From the NCBI GenBank assembly GCA_008973525.1, contig WACJ01000010.1, positions 1,488,001 to 1,552,000 on the forward strand: 64,000 bases of DNA. The letters are read 5' to 3'. Position 1 is the first letter of the stretch, and every line of letters begins with the position of its first letter. Origin of the DNA: Stenopsyche tienmushanensis. Its lineage: Eukaryota; Arthropoda; Insecta; Trichoptera; Stenopsychidae. Positions 11,053 to 22,549 of the stretch are shown here, in pieces. Below the pieces are notes generated by a model. That model searched no databases. It was not told the origin of the DNA and worked only from the letters and a program-made list of their open reading frames with translations. The translations under genes were made by a program, and so were the position numbers.

Positions 11053-11650
11053 TGGATATTAAAAAGGCCCTAGTTTTGCAGTAGGCTGCATGTAGCTGCA
11101 CTATGATGATGATATGGTCGCCTTTAATAGTTTTGAACCCAAAATGTTATTTATTATACTGATACCTAAATTAAATAATGAAGAATGTTGGTAACTCCTA
11201 AAAAAAACATTTGATAAACCCCGTAAATTACTAAAAAATTGATTACAACATTTTACCGTCACGCAACCGTCGCCTAGAATCAAATGCCTTTAGGGTGATT
11301 CTCAGGTTCTTATTTATTTTAGCGCTTATTCTCCATGTTTCGCAATTGTACGTCAACGCATTGCTCAAAGGAATATCCCATTCATCGCCCGAGCTCATTG
11401 ATCATACTTCCAAACATGTCATAGATAAAAATGTATACGACTATCATGTAAAATATTGAATAGTTCTCTGTCCTTTACGATTTTTATGATATTTTCCCTC
11501 TAAGTAAATAAATTAATCCGCACCTTTAAAAAACATACAAATGCCTGCGATTGAACATTTAAATATTTTTTGATGTGGCTTTTGGCAATTCCTTTTATGC
11601 GTTTTTTATAGCGAAAATATACTTTAAAAATGTGCCCGCCGGTCACATTT
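11053..11650. other. AT-rich anonymous DNA
   Basis: Nothing recognised. The minus frame 11101-11283 lacks any domain. Confidence 0.4.
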
Positions 11651-11652
11651 TT

Positions 11653-11724
11653 AACACAAGATTTGAACCCACAGCGATTGAATTACCAGTCCGACTGCTT
11701 AATCGCTTAATCTGCCACTTACAC
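11653..11724 (-). other. tRNA-like sequence (degenerate tRNA or tRNA-derived SINE head)
   Basis: Read on the minus strand, a 72-nt stretch has an A-box-like TGGCAGATTAAGCG and a B-box-like GGGTTCAAATC about 35 nt later, with tRNA-like spacing. The acceptor and anticodon stems do not pair convincingly, so it is not called a functional tRNA. It could be a tRNA pseudogene or the 5' head of a SINE. Confidence 0.4.
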
Positions 11725-12461
11725 GGTTTTCAAAGATTAATTGAATCTACGTGACTTTGTAAATGTTTTATTTGTGTTAATGACTGGAATCACGCGATCC
11801 ATAAATCCATTTTTTTATCGTTTGTATAATATTCGAAGACGTTTTTCCCGAGGAAAATATCTTCGGAGTCATGTTTCGTTATCTGGGATTCGATTCGTGG
11901 TTATTGACACATAAATATCATTATGATGGTAATTTATCCTTCTGGCTCATTGAACAATTCAGACAGTCCCAATCCTTTTCCGTTTTACAAAACTTCGTGT
12001 ATACCAAAGGCGACAAAAAATCGGCTGAACAGTCTGAAGCGAAGATGAGTCAGCGATCTTTTTTTCTTCGTTGTATGAGAAACGTCCGAAAAAAATTGTA
12101 TGAAAAATGTATGAAAGAATAAAACGTGGCTCGCAGTGTGCTTCTGTAACATTTGGCTGAAATATGGTACAAATTTTATTTCTTTTATGGGAATCAACAA
12201 CCGACTTGCACATGAGACGATAAACAAAAAAGTGGCGTAACATTTGATATTACAAGAGTGTACAGATTTATTGTGGGTCTTTGGAAAATATATTTTATCT
12301 TTTAAAATTATATTGTCAGATTTTTTGTTGTTCGAAAAACAATCCTACGAACTTATTGAGTGATGTGTTTGTTGATTGAATTTACAACAATTATTAGAAT
12401 ATCTTTTTAAAATAGTAATAATTTCGCTACTCATTTATAGATCTTTTTCTATCTAAAATTC
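11725..12461. other. AT-rich anonymous DNA
   Basis: Overlapping frames on both strands between 11871 and 12243 are rich in Phe, Arg and Lys and match nothing known. No repeat noticed. Confidence 0.4.
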
Positions 12462-12913
12462 CTATTCAATTAATCCTATTCTAATTTCACAATATGTGGA
12501 AGACAAATGGGAAACTACCAGATGAATCATCCTTTTCTTAGAAAAGTTCGTTAAAGTATATGACACTTTAACATAAGAGAAATAAATTATATATACGTAT
12601 TGGAAGAATTTCAAGAAACTATACCAAAAATGGAAACCCATCATTGTTAAGTAGTAAAATTTTTCTGTTACAAAAATGACATGATTTTCAATGAATACAT
12701 TATTTAATGTAGAAAATAAAACAAAATTTTGACATGTGTTCAACATGAGAGAAGCATATGTATCCAAAATCATGAAGCACACTGTAAAAAATCCTAAAGA
12801 ACACATAAACATGATAAGATTAGGCGAAAAATATATCCACGATGGATCAGCAAATGATTGAAGATCAAAATATTTCCTGAATTGATGAAATGAATGAGAT
12901 TCACAAAGTTATA
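12462..12913 (-). other. Unrecognised hydrophobic open frame on the minus strand
   Basis: A stop-free minus-strand frame of about 150 codons (first ATG at 12812, giving 116 residues) encodes a Phe/Tyr/Leu/Met-rich product with several stretches long enough to be membrane segments (for example SLGFFTVCFMIL and FQYVYIIYF). Such composition could mark an exon of an insect multi-pass receptor, but AT-rich random sequence also gives Phe/Tyr/Ile-rich frames. No family signature is seen, no splice-site support was established, and nothing in the flanks indicates a gene. Confidence 0.25.
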
Positions 12914-13760
12914 GTCCGACGAAGAGAAGCTGCACTTTTTTCTCGAAACTACTTTTTCCAAGCTCATGGAAGTGTTCCCACACGCCCTAGATGAATATTA
13001 TTTATGAAATTTGGCAGGCATGTGTGCAATAAACGTCTTCATCGTATAGACTACAATTATCCAAAAATATTCAAACGTTTTTATTTTATGAACAAAAGAC
13101 TACAAAAAAAGTTGGTAAATACATACATTTATCTTCAATTGCTCACTATTTTTTTATTTCTTAATATTTCTTCTTAATCATAGTCTATACTATACACAAT
13201 ATTATATAAAATAAAAATATGCTTAATTTTTTTGCTGCAAATGACTTGTATAGGACTTAGGACTTCCATGGTGAAGAATGTCATCGCTCGCCCATCGACA
13301 TACGTGGCTCCCCCCATTCCCACTACTATACTTAGTCAAACTTTAAAAATTATTTTAACGTTCAATAATGATCTACATATCAAAATTCTATATTTAAAAC
13401 TTTTCGCATAAAAAAATGTTAAAAAATCGATCTCTCTTAGGCCCAACAAGGTAGAAAAGTCCCCTAATCTTTGTCTTAATCAAAACCCAAAATGGGTATC
13501 AAAACTTGTTGAAAATTTATTTTCTTACACAAATAGTATAAGATATTGATTACACAGCATCGGAAAAAAAATGTTGATTTTAAGCATCGGATATGTAATT
13601 AAATTAGGATGAATTTGGAAGTAAGCAAGAAAGCAAACGTTGGGTTAAACACGAATGCAACACAAAATGATGATTATCAAACAAAGCCTCATCCAAACAA
13701 TATTTTAATTGGCTACTTGCCTTTTTGGTCTTTTTATATACAGTTGGATTTAATCCTTAT
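12914..13760. other. AT-rich anonymous DNA
   Basis: No family recognised. The plus frame 13609-13833 runs into the piggyBac end at 13763 and is not a gene. Confidence 0.4.
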
Positions 13761-13762
13761 AA

Positions 13763-14095
13763 GGTATCATGGGTCAAATTTGACCCAGGAACATACAATT
13801 TCTGTTCTTTTTCTTATAACGTTTATGCTATAATAACGCACAGAAACATAGTCTCAGTGCGATGTAAGCTGCAGCGGGGGACAGATTTGCAGGGTTGTGG
13901 CTTCCATAGGAACTGAGATATGACTGGGTCAAATTTGACCCACGATACCAAATACGTACCCTTTTTCATTGGATATATATTTTTCAATGAATATTTCAAC
14001 AATAATGAAGGAACAAAAGTGTAATCATGATTTCATCCATTCACCATAATGGAACTGTGGATACAAAGAGCGGCAAATCAGAAATTAAATAAAAA
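13763..14095 (+). mobile_element. piggyBac family A, truncated copy
   Basis: Starts with GGTATCATGGGTCAAATTT and, 165 bp later, has the inverted block TGGGTCAAATTTGACCCACG then ATACC. Just after, around 14026-14090, the plus strand encodes MISSIHHNGTVDTKSGKSEI and a stop. This matches the C-terminal piggyBac frame at 59975 and the family's HHD...D consensus before the third catalytic Asp. The right end is missing. Copies at 56667 and 59700 share the left block. Confidence 0.65.
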
Positions 14096-15144
14096 GAAAA
14101 TCGAATATTAAATCAATGTTATGAACCGTTATTTTTTTCATTTTGGTTTTGATTACATTTTGGTTACTAACATTATAGTGTTCGTTCCCGATTATCGATT
14201 TTCGGTCGATCAAATAAACAAAAGCCCACAATTACAATATTTTCGTTCATTTTCTTAATTGTTTTAATAATTTTAACTAATTAAATTATATTTGAAGGAA
14301 GGCTACTGCAAATTACATCGTTTAAAATTCCTACGAAACTCCCGGCGGGGAAATCTCTAACCAAATTTCAAAAAAAAAAAAAACTTAATGAGACGCTCAA
14401 ACGAAGCCTGCTTGTCGAACATAAATTTTTATACTTCATTAAAATAGATTAAACCAGTCAAAAGTTTTATTACTCTTAGCGCCGCCATCGAGTAACATGT
14501 TAGAGAATTTCACGCAAGAGTTATAGCACTTTTCATTAAAACTCACTAATTTCAAGCATTGAAACTTGTTCCTTGAGCCGTATAGAAATCGAGGGCAAAA
14601 AAGCCGAGAAAAATATTTTTTTTAAATTCAACACAATTACGTCAATGAGGAATCAAAGCATAAATTGGCGACATTCAAAACGACTTCGTCGTATTGTATG
14701 CAAATTTGGGCATAATATAGGAGCAGTCCAATGTGAGTGGCTGCTGTTTTGAATACTCCGGGGAATATGAAAATATTATTATCTTTACGATATTATTAAA
14801 TGTGTCGTTAAAGCCATCATCCGTTCTTCGGGGGCTTCCTCGGCAATTGGGAAAAGCGAAAACGGCGCCTTATTAGGTTCCTACGTCGACTGTCGGCAAA
14901 CGAAACAAAGAGCGATTTGCAATTCAATTTTTGCAAAGCAAGTCTATCCGCAAAGAAGGTCATGATATGAATTTGGTCGGTTTTGTGTTGGCGTTATCCA
15001 TTTGTAGTCGTTGAAATCGAATCGCAATACCGGAACGAGCTATAATTAATTGGATCGAAAGAAATGTTTTCCTGTGTTTGATACGATTGCGAAAATCACA
15101 CTAATGACAAAAGCATGCGCCAACATACAATATTTTTGCTATGC
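14096..15144. other. Anonymous DNA, partly hAT-MITE-like debris
   Basis: Near 14125-14220 a tract GAACCGTTATTTTTTCATTT plus TTTTGGTTTTGATTACATTT recurs at 15345-15400 and in the hAT MITE at 39566, so it is likely MITE debris. The part 14640-15060 is less AT-rich and not obviously repetitive; no frame or motif is recognised there. Confidence 0.4.
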
Positions 15145-15265
15145 CTATGTTATTCCCGCAAGTATAAACAGTAAATTAACAAAGTTTTATTGCAATCGGA
15201 TGAACGGTATGGAAGCGCATTAAATACGGACAAACAGACATTTATGTTTATATGTTAGATTATTC
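15145..15265 (+). repeat. LINE-tail-like interspersed repeat
   Basis: Contains AAAGTTTTATTGCAATCGG, ATGAACGGTATGGAAGCGCA and AATACGGACAAACA, also found twice in tandem at 23624-23865. The pattern (a Phe-Ile-like 'caatcgg..gaacgg' tract and 'acaaaca' near an AT tail) is like insect non-LTR 3' ends, but the family is not identified. Confidence 0.5.
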
Positions 15266-15499
15266 ATTTAATTGGTATTGACAGCATCGAAAACTGGATA
15301 ATAACTTCCCTATCAATTTATCTATAAGCAAAACCAGAACTACGAACCGTTATATTCTTCATTTCGGTTTTGGTTTCGATTACATTCCAATCATCTATAT
15401 TGGAGAAATAACTCGATGAGGAAATAAAGACGAAGATGCATTAGCTCCGATATTATATTATAAAAATGGATAGAGTCCACATTAAGACCGTCTGAGATA

Positions 15500-15735
15500 C
15501 AATAAAAATAGGATCAATAATGGAGAAAATCCAAGAAGCGAAACTCTGATGACGCATGCAGAAGACACACCACTAAAAAATACAACAAATTGAAGCATCC
15601 CTAAGGGAGCCCAGAAAAGACCATGAGTTGTGGTTAGACCTGGATCTACTTGACCTGACTGTGAATGACTGTCAGGATAGGCAGGAATGGAAAATCCATA
15701 ACTAAGCGCAAACGCCACAAAGATAGATCAAGCCA
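15500..15735 (+). pseudogene. Non-LTR retrotransposon reverse-transcriptase C-terminal debris
   Basis: The plus frame through 15601 encodes LREPRKDHELWLDLDLLDLT followed by VNDCQDRQEWK and a stop. Insect LINE proteins often end with a GRP-R-W-D block, a DL-LG-T segment and QDR-x-x-W, which this follows in order. Upstream codons give a weaker KIQEAKL match to the segment before that block. No RT catalytic YADD motif is present. Frame is broken elsewhere. Family (jockey or RTE-like) undecided. Confidence 0.5.
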
Positions 15736-15913
15736 GGGAAAAATATGTAGAAACTATTTAAGTTCGATAAAAAAGAAAAAATATATATTTTTGGCATACA
15801 TTTTTTTAACAGATATTTATTACCAGATAATTTATTTTTTTTAAAAAGTTAAAAAAGATATAAGCTAGTAAAATGTAAGGGGTGAAAATGAATATACCCT
15901 GGTTGATAGGATT

Positions 15914-16650
15914 TTAACCCTTCTAGTCATCAAAAATTTAAAAAAATATTTATCATACACATAAAATGACATTTCACAAAAAGGCGACTGTTTTAACAAA
16001 AAGTCATTTTTACAGTTTTAATTTTTTTTAAATATTTAAAAATAAAATTTTGAAACAAATCTGCTCGAGACGATAGAAAGTTATATAGAGAAGGTTTTTA
16101 CATAATTTGAAGTACATTGGTTGATTAAAACTTAAAATATCATGTCAACCATGTTGAAAAAAGAAGAAGAAAATTATTCTAGTTAAAAATTCTTTCTAAA
16201 AAAATCCTTGCTTAGTAATAATTTTCTCAGTCATGCTTTCTTTTCAAAAAAAAACCTATTTGAGTTTGAAATTTTTATAATTTTTTAATGAAAATGTACA
16301 AATATTATAAATTATAAATACTTCAAAACTCAATTTATATCAGATATTGATGTTCTTCTTAGGAAATTTCTAGAGAATGGATTTTCCACATATGCATATA
16401 AAAAAAGAAAAGTCTTTATTCCAAAAGGAGGCAACGGCCCCTTTTAGAAAATTCCGAGAAAACCAGGGAAATGTTTTATGTATAAAATGCATGCGGCCCG
16501 CGGGCCGCTTGACTTGGAGAGTTTGTTGCCGCATCACTAAAATAGCCATAACTCCGTATATATATATAGAATTTTGGAAATTCATTTGGTGAGTATATTC
16601 TTAAAATTCTAATCTTTGAAAATATGCAAAAAAAATAATCGATTTTTTCA
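15914..16650 (-). repeat. Repeat R2, longest copy, with a 16-bp GC palindrome
   Basis: Begins at a TTAA (15914-15917) followed by CCCTTCTAGTCATC, includes AAAGGCGACTGTTTTAAC, ATCATGTCAACCATGTTGAA, and ends with the reverse of the TTTACGGAGTTATAG core and CTTTGAAAATATGC. Between them, 16377-16520 is an unrelated or diverged interior with the palindrome GCGGCCCGCGGGCCGC at 16493-16508. Overlapping 71-codon frames on both strands here are shadows of the palindromic region, not genes. Confidence 0.55.
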
Positions 16651-16670
16651 AAATTCTAGATTAGAATAGC

Positions 16671-17210
16671 TTGAAGCTTGAAATCTTAAAAATAAAGTTG
16701 AAGAGGTCTAGTCCAAGTGCAATAAAGCGACATGATGCAATTAATAAAAACGTTGTAAATCTTATGCATTTATCATATTCGAAGAAAATAATCGGAATTA
16801 TGCTGTTTCGTCGAATTGTTGGAGTGCATGCATCGTTGGAAATGCGACATTACTTATAGCTATGTCCAATATATCAAAGTCGCTGAGTTGAGTCGTTCAC
16901 GTCGAGAATCGTTTATTTACCGAAATGTGTGGCAGGAGATGAAAAGTGGGTGCTTTATGCAAATGATGAACATCACAGGCAATGGACTGACAAAGGAAGT
17001 TCACCGACAACACGAGCTAGATGAGGATCTTCACCCGAAGTTGAATGTACATCGAAGCTTTGGTATACGTACAAGACAAATAATAAAACGAATCAATAAT
17101 TTACAGATCTCAAAAAAAAGTAAGATATGTTATAGCTCTGATTTGCACAGCATTAGCTACGAAGATACGATGCTTTGTATCGTTTGGATAATGCAATTTT
17201 ATTGATATGG
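16671..17210 (+). pseudogene. mariner transposase remnant around the first catalytic Asp
   Basis: In one plus frame near 16930-17030 the codons give VAGDEKWVLYANDEHHRQW and then TDKGSSPTT, the mariner segment containing the first catalytic Asp of the DD34D triad. A stop follows. Near 17168 a shifted frame gives MLCIVWIMQFY, like the MLCIWWD segment further along. The second and third Asp regions are not seen. Upstream codons are not clearly alignable. A badly frameshifted fossil. Confidence 0.6.
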
Positions 17211-18263
17211 TGTTAAAATATACAAATTTAAATGAAAATAGTTTTCTAAATAGTATTTCCATCCATTAAGACTGAATCTAGATTGTGAACAAAGATTAGA
17301 GAACAACGACATAATCTTCATACAAATGTTTCCCACCTGTTAAGTGTACTAGGAATGTATCAATTATTTTAAGGCTGTTTGAAATCAGTTTATATTGGAC
17401 ATTATACAGTAAAAATCTACCCCGCATATCTTTAATAAATAAATAAATATCCCCTAGAATGCAAAAATAATAATGATTTTCGTCAAATGAAGTTTCAACC
17501 CCTAAATCAAAATTATCACTTTAATTGAATTTACTTTGGATTATTAACAGCAGGTGAAACGATTACTGTCTGGATTTATTATCTTTAATTGAACACATTG
17601 AACGAGAAACTGATAGTAAAACATCCAAGTTTAATTATCTGGAAGGGAATAATTCTTCACCACGGCAATGTGCGCTCGGTATCCTACAAAAACTTCCCTT
17701 GACAAAATTAGTGGGTGTATGGAGGTTTTATCCCACCCTATTATTATGTATTATAAATTTAAATCGGAAAATATAAAATAACTATGTTTATAATAATAAA
17801 TGATGCTTGACAGCGAAAAAAATCTTGTCAGCTCCGCCGCAGCGTGTATCAAGTTTGATAATGAACCAAGCTCAATAAATGAACCTTAACACTGTTGATT
17901 AATTAATGTTAAACTTGCATGGCATCTGATTTCTGTTGTTCAGCTATTTTTGTCTATTAATGTGTTGCAAAAATAAAAGGACAGGATAACTGTGCAAGCC
18001 TGCCAGTTTACCTCCGAAGCAGTAGATTTTGCAAAGGAGTGATGATACTCGGCTAATGACACAACTCCAGAACAGTCAAGGGGGAATAACAAAATTATTC
18101 AACGATAAGAATGATGCGAGTGTTCTAATTATCAAAACAAACGTCTATTCTCAAGACAACACGAACAATCGAGCTTCGACTTCAAAACACTATTCTTAAA
18201 CCTTGTTCATAACAGTGATATAGTGAATTATGAGCAGAAAGAAGAGCTTTTTGAAAAATATAG
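17211..18263. other. AT-rich anonymous DNA
   Basis: A weak resemblance to the M family (GCCGCAGCGTGTATC at 17836) is too short to call. Nothing else recognised. Confidence 0.4.
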
Positions 18264-18265
18264 TA

Positions 18266-18763
18266 CATTTGGGTCTGTTTTTATGCGAATCTTATTTATG
18301 CAATTTTCACAAAAAATATATATAAAAGTCATCCAGATCTAAATGTTTAATTCAGCCACTAGATAAGGGCATAATTTCATGGTTTCATATAGCAGCAAAG
18401 AAACAGAAGACGATATTGAAGTGGGAGAAACTTTTACTTACAGTAAAAATTATACAAGGCACTAGTTAATCCATTTATTGTGCATGACTTAAATTCTGAA
18501 CGAGCTTTCAAATTCCAGTGCGAGCTTAAGAATTGCATGTCTCCATATCACGAATTGCGTAAAAAAAATATTGATTTAATCTTCGCAAAGTTTTTTTATG
18601 CGATTTTAGGTACATTTCATCACATTGATTTGAAGTTATGCGGTTTTTAAAAACAACGGAACCTATCCCTTAGTTTTCTATGTAGTTCAAATTTTTTTTA
18701 TGCGGATTTTTTATATGCGATTCCCCGTGGAACGTATTTATCGCATAAAAATAGACCCAAGTG
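18266..18763 (+). mobile_element. TA-flanked 498-bp MITE (family T), intact ends
   Basis: Flanked by TA at 18264-18265 and 18764-18765. The termini are inverted repeats: left CATTTGGGTCTGTTTTTATG, right (reverse complement) CACTTGGGTCTATTTTTATG, two mismatches. TA target and length fit a Tc1/mariner or pogo-type MITE. The interior is non-coding with repeats of TTTTTATGCGATTT. A second copy, interrupted by an M element, lies at 55860-56665. Confidence 0.75.
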
Positions 18764-18765
18764 TA

Positions 18766-19970
18766 TAGTAATTTATGTGTACCCATTCGAAGCCCTGCCT
18801 CTGATATACTGGACTATATTACGTACATTTTTAATGTAAATGTTTACAAAAATAAAATTTAAAAAAAAACAGTTACATTAGTGTAACTGTGTAGTCTGAG
18901 TGTCAACAATGCAGATTATCTAATCAAATATGAAACATAGTTGGAATAGTTGTACCATGAATAGGCTAGTTATTACGAAAATAATTAGGAGGGTAGCTAA
19001 TGAAAACACACAGATGAGCAAACATTCAAACATGACCTGAATGAAATTCCCGTCTCTCATCCCCTCGTGACCCAATTATATTAACACCCTCGACTTTGCT
19101 CTATCGATCACTCGAGATTAAATTCATTTTTCGCTCGAGATTTAAGAGTCATCCTCGAGTCTTGCGTTTAAATTTTTGAGAAAATCAGATTTTACGATTC
19201 GCTCTAAAATAGATATCGGCGCGGACAAATTCGATTTGTAAATTTATGGAACTAAAAAAGCCCGAAACGTATATACGGGCCTTGAATGAAATTTACGACG
19301 TTCTTTATGGCAGAGGTCGAAAGCTTGAAGATATATAAAGATTTATGAATATCGCTCGCACAAACGTGAACGACATTAACGGAGTTGAGATATATCTCGT
19401 GTAAAAAAAGGCCCCGACTTAATTTTCTCGAGAAAAATCAAGCCAAATAAGTTTTTGTATGGCGAAAATCGAGCATTTATCATATGAGAATCGATCCACA
19501 TACGCTGCATAGCAGAATTGTTCATACAGTCTGCACAAAAAATAAGAACAATATCACTTATGTTAGGTTTTTTTTGTGAATTTAGAATCAAATATTTGAC
19601 TAATACTTTGTGTAGTATTAAATATCACCAGAGTACTTAATTACCATCCTGTTGGTTCATTGACTTCTATCCAAAAATATTTTCATTAAATTCCTACGAG
19701 AGGGGAAATCCAAATATATTTATTTTAACAGCCCAACAGTCCCATGAAAGATGTAATATTTTTATCTATTTTCAGTCAAAAACGATGATATATTTATAAA
19801 ATAATACAGCAACTATAAAAAACTATTTGAAATGTCAATTGGTAAATCATGCGGCAATTCTAATTGACGATTGATAGTTGAAAGCCATAAAAGATCTAAG
19901 AAATGACCGGTAGCTGAATAATTACCATGTTTGATATTTGGTATATAATATTATGTATGAAATCTATTTA
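18766..19970. other. Anonymous DNA
   Basis: The part 19060-19420 is moderately GC-rich and unlike the repeat families here; it has no long frame. An AT-rich palindromic stretch is not evident. No function proposed. Confidence 0.4.
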
Positions 19971-20084
19971 TTAACACATTCCCGTCGGGTTGTGTATATC
20001 CGCGTCTTCCTTTTGCTATCGGTAAACTCTTCCATGCCTCTCTAGCCATGTGATTCAATTGACTGTTTAAATTCATGACAGTTT

Positions 20085-20270
20085 AAAAATTTTGGATTGC
20101 TATTTTTAGGCCTTATTTTTTGACAGTTTTAATATATTTTTTAAATAATTTAAAATAAATTTTTAACATAAATTAGGTATAACAATAGAAAAGACAGTAA
20201 AAAATAGAAAAAGTTTTTATCAAATTTGAAGTAAATCGGTTAATTAAAACATGAGATTTCATGTCAACAA
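20085..20270 (-). repeat. Repeat R2 fragment inside the TTAA element
   Basis: Shares TTTGAAGTAAATCGGTTAA and TTTCATGTCAACAA with the R2 copies at 15914 and 46660. It stops abruptly where the hAT derivative begins. Confidence 0.55.
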
Positions 20271-20744
20271 TTTCTGCCGAAATCTGGACGCTTGGAAACA
20301 GTGGCGTAACTACTAATTGGCGAGCTTAGGCGACGTCTAGGAGCAATAACTGTCTAATCTATATATACATATATACAGTACGTATATATTTTTCAAATTG
20401 TTACATTAAACTTTCCCTACCGATGATGTATTTACTACACCTCAATTCTAATAATGGGAATATCGATATGAAATATAATAGATACGGGATTCAGATTTTA
20501 TGTATTCCTACGTAATATAATCACGAAACACATCAAAGTATTATAGTATTTAAGTATTCATCTGCAGCGACGGAAATAAATAATTTGTCGGAAAATCGGG
20601 AAAATCGAAAATGGGGGCTCACGCGGTCATCAACTTGAACTCGAACTAAATCCCGGTCCCGGGATCTCGGGATTGATTCCGACATGATTTAATACAATCC
20701 CAAAATCCCGGGATCGAAATTTTGGCTCGGGATTGGGTTCCCTA
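20271..20744 (+). mobile_element. hAT short derivative, copy 3
   Basis: Starts CCGAAATCTGGACGCTTGG, has the 5' block (GGGAATATCGATATGAAAT) and ends ATTGGGTTCCCTA, the inverted form of a TAGGGAAC... terminus also seen in copies 4 and 6. The dimerisation-domain codons are absent in this copy: GAACTCGAACT runs straight into the 3' part. Confidence 0.7.
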
Positions 20745-20855
20745 TGCATATGTGCTTCCTTCGGACTTTAAAAAAGAGTCTAACGCGATAATCGCAAATA
20801 CACCCCGCGACAGACAAACGACAATGTTATGCGTAACCCGACGGGAGCGTGTTAA

Positions 20856-21782
20856 AAAATTATTTTCCTGATTTATATGGTTTCCGCTGTTGTCCTAGAT
20901 TTTCTCAACCATTTGTCTCCACTTACGTGATAATCATGACACACGTCTACCGTACAAATATTTTCGCTCGTTAAAACGAACAATTATATTACTAAAAGCC
21001 TAAATGCGTCTTTTGTCCATTATATTTCCATGGGAACATTATAAACAAATAGTTGTCTAAGATGAATGCAAAAAGCGAGATACGAATATCCATACTGTTG
21101 ATCGCTATATATATAGGTTTTCTTCTAAAATGGGCCTAAAAATAAAAACTTGCACATGGCACATAAAAAGCTGGCTATTAATCTGCCGCCTATATTCTAT
21201 ATATGTTACAAATTTAATAACGCTGTCTAATACATGTTTGATTAAAGAAAATATTTATGCTGAAATTATTGTGGTCAGCAAGTTTTTCAAATTCCTGATG
21301 ATTTACTGGGAAAACATTTATTCCTATTGTTTTCCTTTTTTTATGACCTTTCCCTGCGGGAAATAGCAATGGTGGTGACATTGATGATGCACGCATTTTT
21401 ATCAGTCTTTAAATAGCATAATTAAAATAATAACGATCATTACTGACTTTTCCCGCTTACAAATGTCATCCATATTTGACGCATATGTGGTCGTTTAATT
21501 TATAAAACATGAGATATTATCGAAATTAATGACAATCATTAAGATATTTTTAGTTAGGGTAAATTGGAGCATTTAATTTTTATTATTTATAACTGCATTG
21601 ATATTATAATTGATGTAATAGTTTATGTTACAATAACAGTATGCCCGAATGCGGGTTATACATATTTTTTTAGCCTTTAGGCTTTAGCCATTAAATATTT
21701 TCTCCATTTTTTTCTATCTATTTATTAAAAAATTAGAGCAGTTTTTATAATGTTGAAATTTTTGTACAAATTTCAAAAATAC
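20856..21782. other. AT-rich anonymous DNA
   Basis: The 78-codon plus frame at 21130-21366 is unrecognised. No repeats noticed. Confidence 0.4.
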
Positions 21783-21832
21783 GTTCCGCGTCAAACGAAA
21801 GACAATACATTGCGTAATCCGACGGGAATGTG
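21783..21832 (-). mobile_element. Isolated terminus of the 19975-type TTAA element
   Basis: TGCGTAATCCGACGGGAATG followed by TG and TTAA (21833-21836) matches the right end of 19975-20851, including the upstream GACAATAC tract. The other end is not found. Confidence 0.6.
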
Positions 21833-21940
21833 TTAATATATTTTTATTTAAAAATTGAAACCTTGCATTGTGTGTTATATTATATAAATACTTGATCAAA
21901 TCATCATATACATATTAACACTTGCGTGGCCGGTAAACGT

Positions 21941-22549
21941 AGTAAACGTAATCCCTAAAAATTCGGGATTGAAATTTTTATCTAACAAAAATCGCACACC
22001 TCACCAGCACGCTGAAGGCTACTAAATCGAGACATTCTCGCCGAAATCTGGACGCTTGGAAACAGTGACGTAACTAATAATTGGCGAGCTTAGGCGATGG
22101 CTAGGAGCAGTAACTGTCTAATCTATGTATACTTATATAGAGTAAATATATATGATTCAAATTGTTATATTAACATTTCCCTACCGGTGATGTATTTACT
22201 ACACCTCGACTCTAATAATGGGAATATTGATATGAAATATAATAGATACGGGGTTTAGATTTTTTTTTATTCCACCGTAATATAATTACGTATCACATCA
22301 AAGTATTATAATGTATTAGTATTTATCTGCAGCGACGAAAATAAATAATTTGTCAGGAAATCGGGAATTTTGCGAGATTTACTCCGTGTCTCAGAAGAAA
22401 GTAATTATTAGTAATTTTTGATCAAATTTATCAATGTAATTTCTTAAACTATTGAAAATCCTGATTCCGGGATCTCTGGACTAGTCTCGGGATGGTCTAT
22501 GCAATCCCCAAATTCCCGGCAAAATTTTGGTTCGGGATTGGATTCCCTA
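21941..22549 (+). mobile_element. hAT short derivative, copy 4
   Basis: Long left part (ATTCGGGATTGAAATTTTTA, CACACCTCACCAGCACGCTG), the shared 5' block, and a right end GGGATTGGATTCCCTA. No dimerisation codons. It directly follows a TTAA (21915-21918) plus CACTTGCGTGGCCGG, itself like the piggyBac-type end at 58222. Confidence 0.7.

Larger units (their letters stand above)
19975..20851 (+). mobile_element. TTAA-flanked piggyBac-type non-autonomous element (877 bp)
   Basis: TTAA at 19971-19974 and 20852-20855 flank 17-bp inverted termini, CACATTCCCGTCGGGTT left and CACGCTCCCGTCGGGTT (reverse complement) right, two mismatches. The interior is not its own coding sequence: it holds part of repeat R2 (20085-20270) and a hAT derivative (20271-20744). 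A third terminus of the same family, CGACGGGAATGTG followed by TTAA, lies at 21783-21832. No transposase. Confidence 0.75.

Noticed and set aside
17775..17890. Possible further M-family copy
   Set aside because: Only about 15 bp (GCCGCAGCGTGTATC) matches; too short.
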